Assembly (NCBI RefSeq): GCF_013415425.1
Contig: NZ_JACBYC010000052.1
Span: 1 to 32,624 of the forward strand
Direction: 5' to 3'
DNA length: 32,624 nt
Source: Gemella sp. GH3
GTDB taxonomy: Bacteria; Bacillota; Bacilli; Staphylococcales; Gemellaceae
A program made the position numbers and the translations under genes. Of the stretch, positions 31,359 through 32,624 are shown one piece after another (position 1 is the stretch's first letter; the number at the start of each line of letters is the position of its first letter). Below the pieces are notes generated by a model that saw only the letters and a program-made list of their open reading frames with translations, did no database searches and had not been told where the DNA came from.

Positions 31359-32624
31359 TTATTTTGTTTTTCTTCTTCTAACTAATATTCCCGCTAATAT
31401 TAAAGCTGAAATTCCCAAAATACTAGTAGATTTTTCTGTTTGTCCAGTTTTTGATAATACTCTAGAAGCATTTAATTCTTGATTTTCGGAAACTTTACCT
31501 ACTCCGTCTGAAGTTATTTTCACTTTTGATGTCGTATCTATCGCTTTAATTGCTTCTTTTCCTCTATCTTTTGCTTCTGTTACTGCATCATTTGTTGTGG
31601 CTTGATCAATAGAAACTTTGGCTTTCTCGACTTCTTTTTCGAATTCTTCTTTTACTTTAGATTTTTCTTCATCTGTCATATTCGAAGCGTCTATCTCTGA
31701 TTTTTTAGCTTCGGCTGTTTTGTCGATTTCTGCTTTGGCTTCTGCTTTCGCTTTTGATGTTGCGTCTACCGCATTTATAGCTGATTTTCCATTATTTTTC
31801 GCTTCTGTTACCGCCACATCTGTTGTTGCTTGGTCTATAGAAGCCTTGGCTTGCTCGGCTTCTTTTTCGACTTCTTCTTTTGCCTTGGCTTTTTCTTCAT
31901 CTGTCATATTTGAAGCATCTATCTCTGATTTTTTAACTTCCGCTGTTTTGTCTATTTCTGCCTTAGCATCTGATTTTGCTTTTGATGTTGTGTCAACTGC
32001 ATTTATAGCTTTTTTACCATTATCTTTCGCTTCTGTTACTGCCTCATTTGTTGTTGCTTGGTCTATAGACGTTTTAGCTTGCTCGGCTTCTCTTTCGACT
32101 TCTGCCTTAGCCTTAGCTTTTTCTTCTGCTGTCATATTTGATGCGTCGATTTCTGCTTTTTTATCTTCGGCTGTTTTGTCGATTTCCGCCTTAGCATCTG
32201 CTTTCACTTTTGATGTTGTGTCAACTGCATTTATAGCTTTTTTACCATTATCTTTTGTTTCTGATACTTCTTGGTCTGTTATTGCTTTGTCAATAGAATT
32301 TTTCGCTTTCTCGGCTTCTTTTTCGACTTCTGCCTTAGCCTTAGCTTTTTCTTCTGCTGTCATATTCGAAGCATCTATCTCTGATTTTTTAGCTTCGGCT
32401 ACTCTATCTATTTCTGTTTTAACATCTGCTTTTGCTTTTGATGTTATGTCTACCGCATTTATAGCTGATTTTCCATTATTTTTCGCTTCTGTTACCGCCA
32501 CATCTGTTGTTGCTTGGTCTATAGAAGCCTTGGCTTGCTCGGCTTCTTTTTCGACTTCTTCTTTTGCCTTGGCTTTTTCTTCATCTGTCATATTTGATGC
32601 ATCTATTTCTGATTTCTTAGCTTC
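31359..32624 (-). CDS. DUF1542-repeat cell-wall-anchored surface protein, C-terminal part (cut by window edge)
   Basis: The frame is open to the right edge of the window, so the 5' end is missing. The visible 421 residues are repeats of a 76-residue Ala/Lys/Glu/Asp-rich helical unit (MTxEEKAKAKxEVEKEAE ... AINAVDTTSKAK ... KKSEIDASN), matching DUF1542, a rod-forming repeat of large Gram-positive surface proteins such as Ebh. A short degenerate stretch and the sorting signal LSKTG follow, with a hydrophobic helix and the tail RRRKTK. A sortase would attach it to the wall. The true protein could be far longer than what is seen. The function of such rods is usually adhesion or envelope support, and is unknown here. 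Confidence 0.9.
   Translation of the reverse strand, partial: EAKKSEIDASNMTDEEKAKAKEEVEKEAEQAKASIDQATTDVAVTEAKNNGKSAINAVDITSKAKADVKTEIDRVAEAKKSEIDASNMTAEEKAKAKAEVEKEAEKAKNSIDKAITDQEVSETKDNGKKAINAVDTTSKVKADAKAEIDKTAEDKKAEIDASNMTAEEKAKAKAEVEREAEQAKTSIDQATTNEAVTEAKDNGKKAINAVDTTSKAKSDAKAEIDKTAEVKKSEIDASNMTDEEKAKAKEEVEKEAEQAKASIDQATTDVAVTEAKNNGKSAINAVDATSKAKAEAKAEIDKTAEAKKSEIDASNMTDEEKSKVKEEFEKEVEKAKVSIDQATTNDAVTEAKDRGKEAIKAIDTTSKVKITSDGVGKVSENQELNASRVLSKTGQTEKSTSILGISALILAGILVRRRKTK
31680..32624 (-). repeat. 228-bp tandem DUF1542 repeats
   Basis: Four full 76-residue units start with Met at 32591, 32363, 32135 and 31907. A fifth, decayed unit runs on from 31679. The block 31764-31913 is identical to 32448-32597 over 150 bp, three units apart, which shows recent exchange or duplication within the array. 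Confidence 0.9.

Overview
The window is strongly AT-rich DNA from a low-GC Gram-positive bacterium of the Firmicutes. The evidence is AGGAGG-type ribosome binding sites close to ATG starts, sortase-anchored surface proteins with LSNTG and LSKTG signals, a YhgE/Pip protein, a LytTR/DUF3021 pair, MucBP, collagen-like and DUF1542 surface repeats, and a SigH/ComX-type sigma factor. A Gemella-like member of the Bacilli is my best guess. That guess rests on overall style, not on a marker gene.

Layout. 1-628 (+): the 3' end of an ArsC/Spx-family gene and a small membrane-protein gene that looks frameshifted. 918-7535 (-): a six-gene selenium operon, transcribed selD, yedF, a DUF3343 gene, selB, a cysteine desulfurase and selA. 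The selD gene is itself a selenoprotein gene. Its true start is at 7535, it reads through an in-frame UGA at 7494-7496, and a SECIS-like hairpin follows directly. 7769-8848 (+): an M24 Xaa-Pro peptidase. 8994-12299 (-): a membrane-anchored alpha/beta hydrolase, then the folC-folP folate pair. 12451-13467 (+): a MarR regulator and an FMN-dependent reductase behind a promoter with two copies of one palindrome. 13534-20624 (-): a dicarboxylate/amino-acid symporter, a TetR regulator, an AI-2E-family permease coupled to an unusual membrane protein with a probable permuted papain-like domain, and a YhgE/Pip protein.

20823-21718 (+): a stand-alone LytTR regulator and its DUF3021 membrane partner, preceded by two similar 9-mers exactly 21 bp apart, as expected for a LytTR binding site. 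21774-24080 (-): a large wall-anchored collagen-like protein. 24258-26287 (-): yebC, an RDD membrane protein and a DeoR regulator. 26425-27642 (-): a SigH/ComX-like sigma factor and a membrane-anchored low-complexity protein. 27799-28674 (-): an EamA exporter. 29265-31073 (-): an orphan oligopeptide-binding lipoprotein. 31359 to the right edge (-): a DUF1542-repeat surface protein cut by the window end.

How they fit together. The selenium operon carries selenophosphate synthesis (SelD), probable selenium delivery (cysteine desulfurase, YedF, DUF3343), Sec-tRNA synthesis (SelA) and UGA decoding (SelB). The tRNA-Sec gene (selC) is not in the window. No selenoprotein other than SelD was recognised. 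Most transcription units are cleanly bounded by hairpin terminators, several of them bidirectional between convergent genes. No rRNA, tRNA, CRISPR array, insertion sequence or prophage was found.
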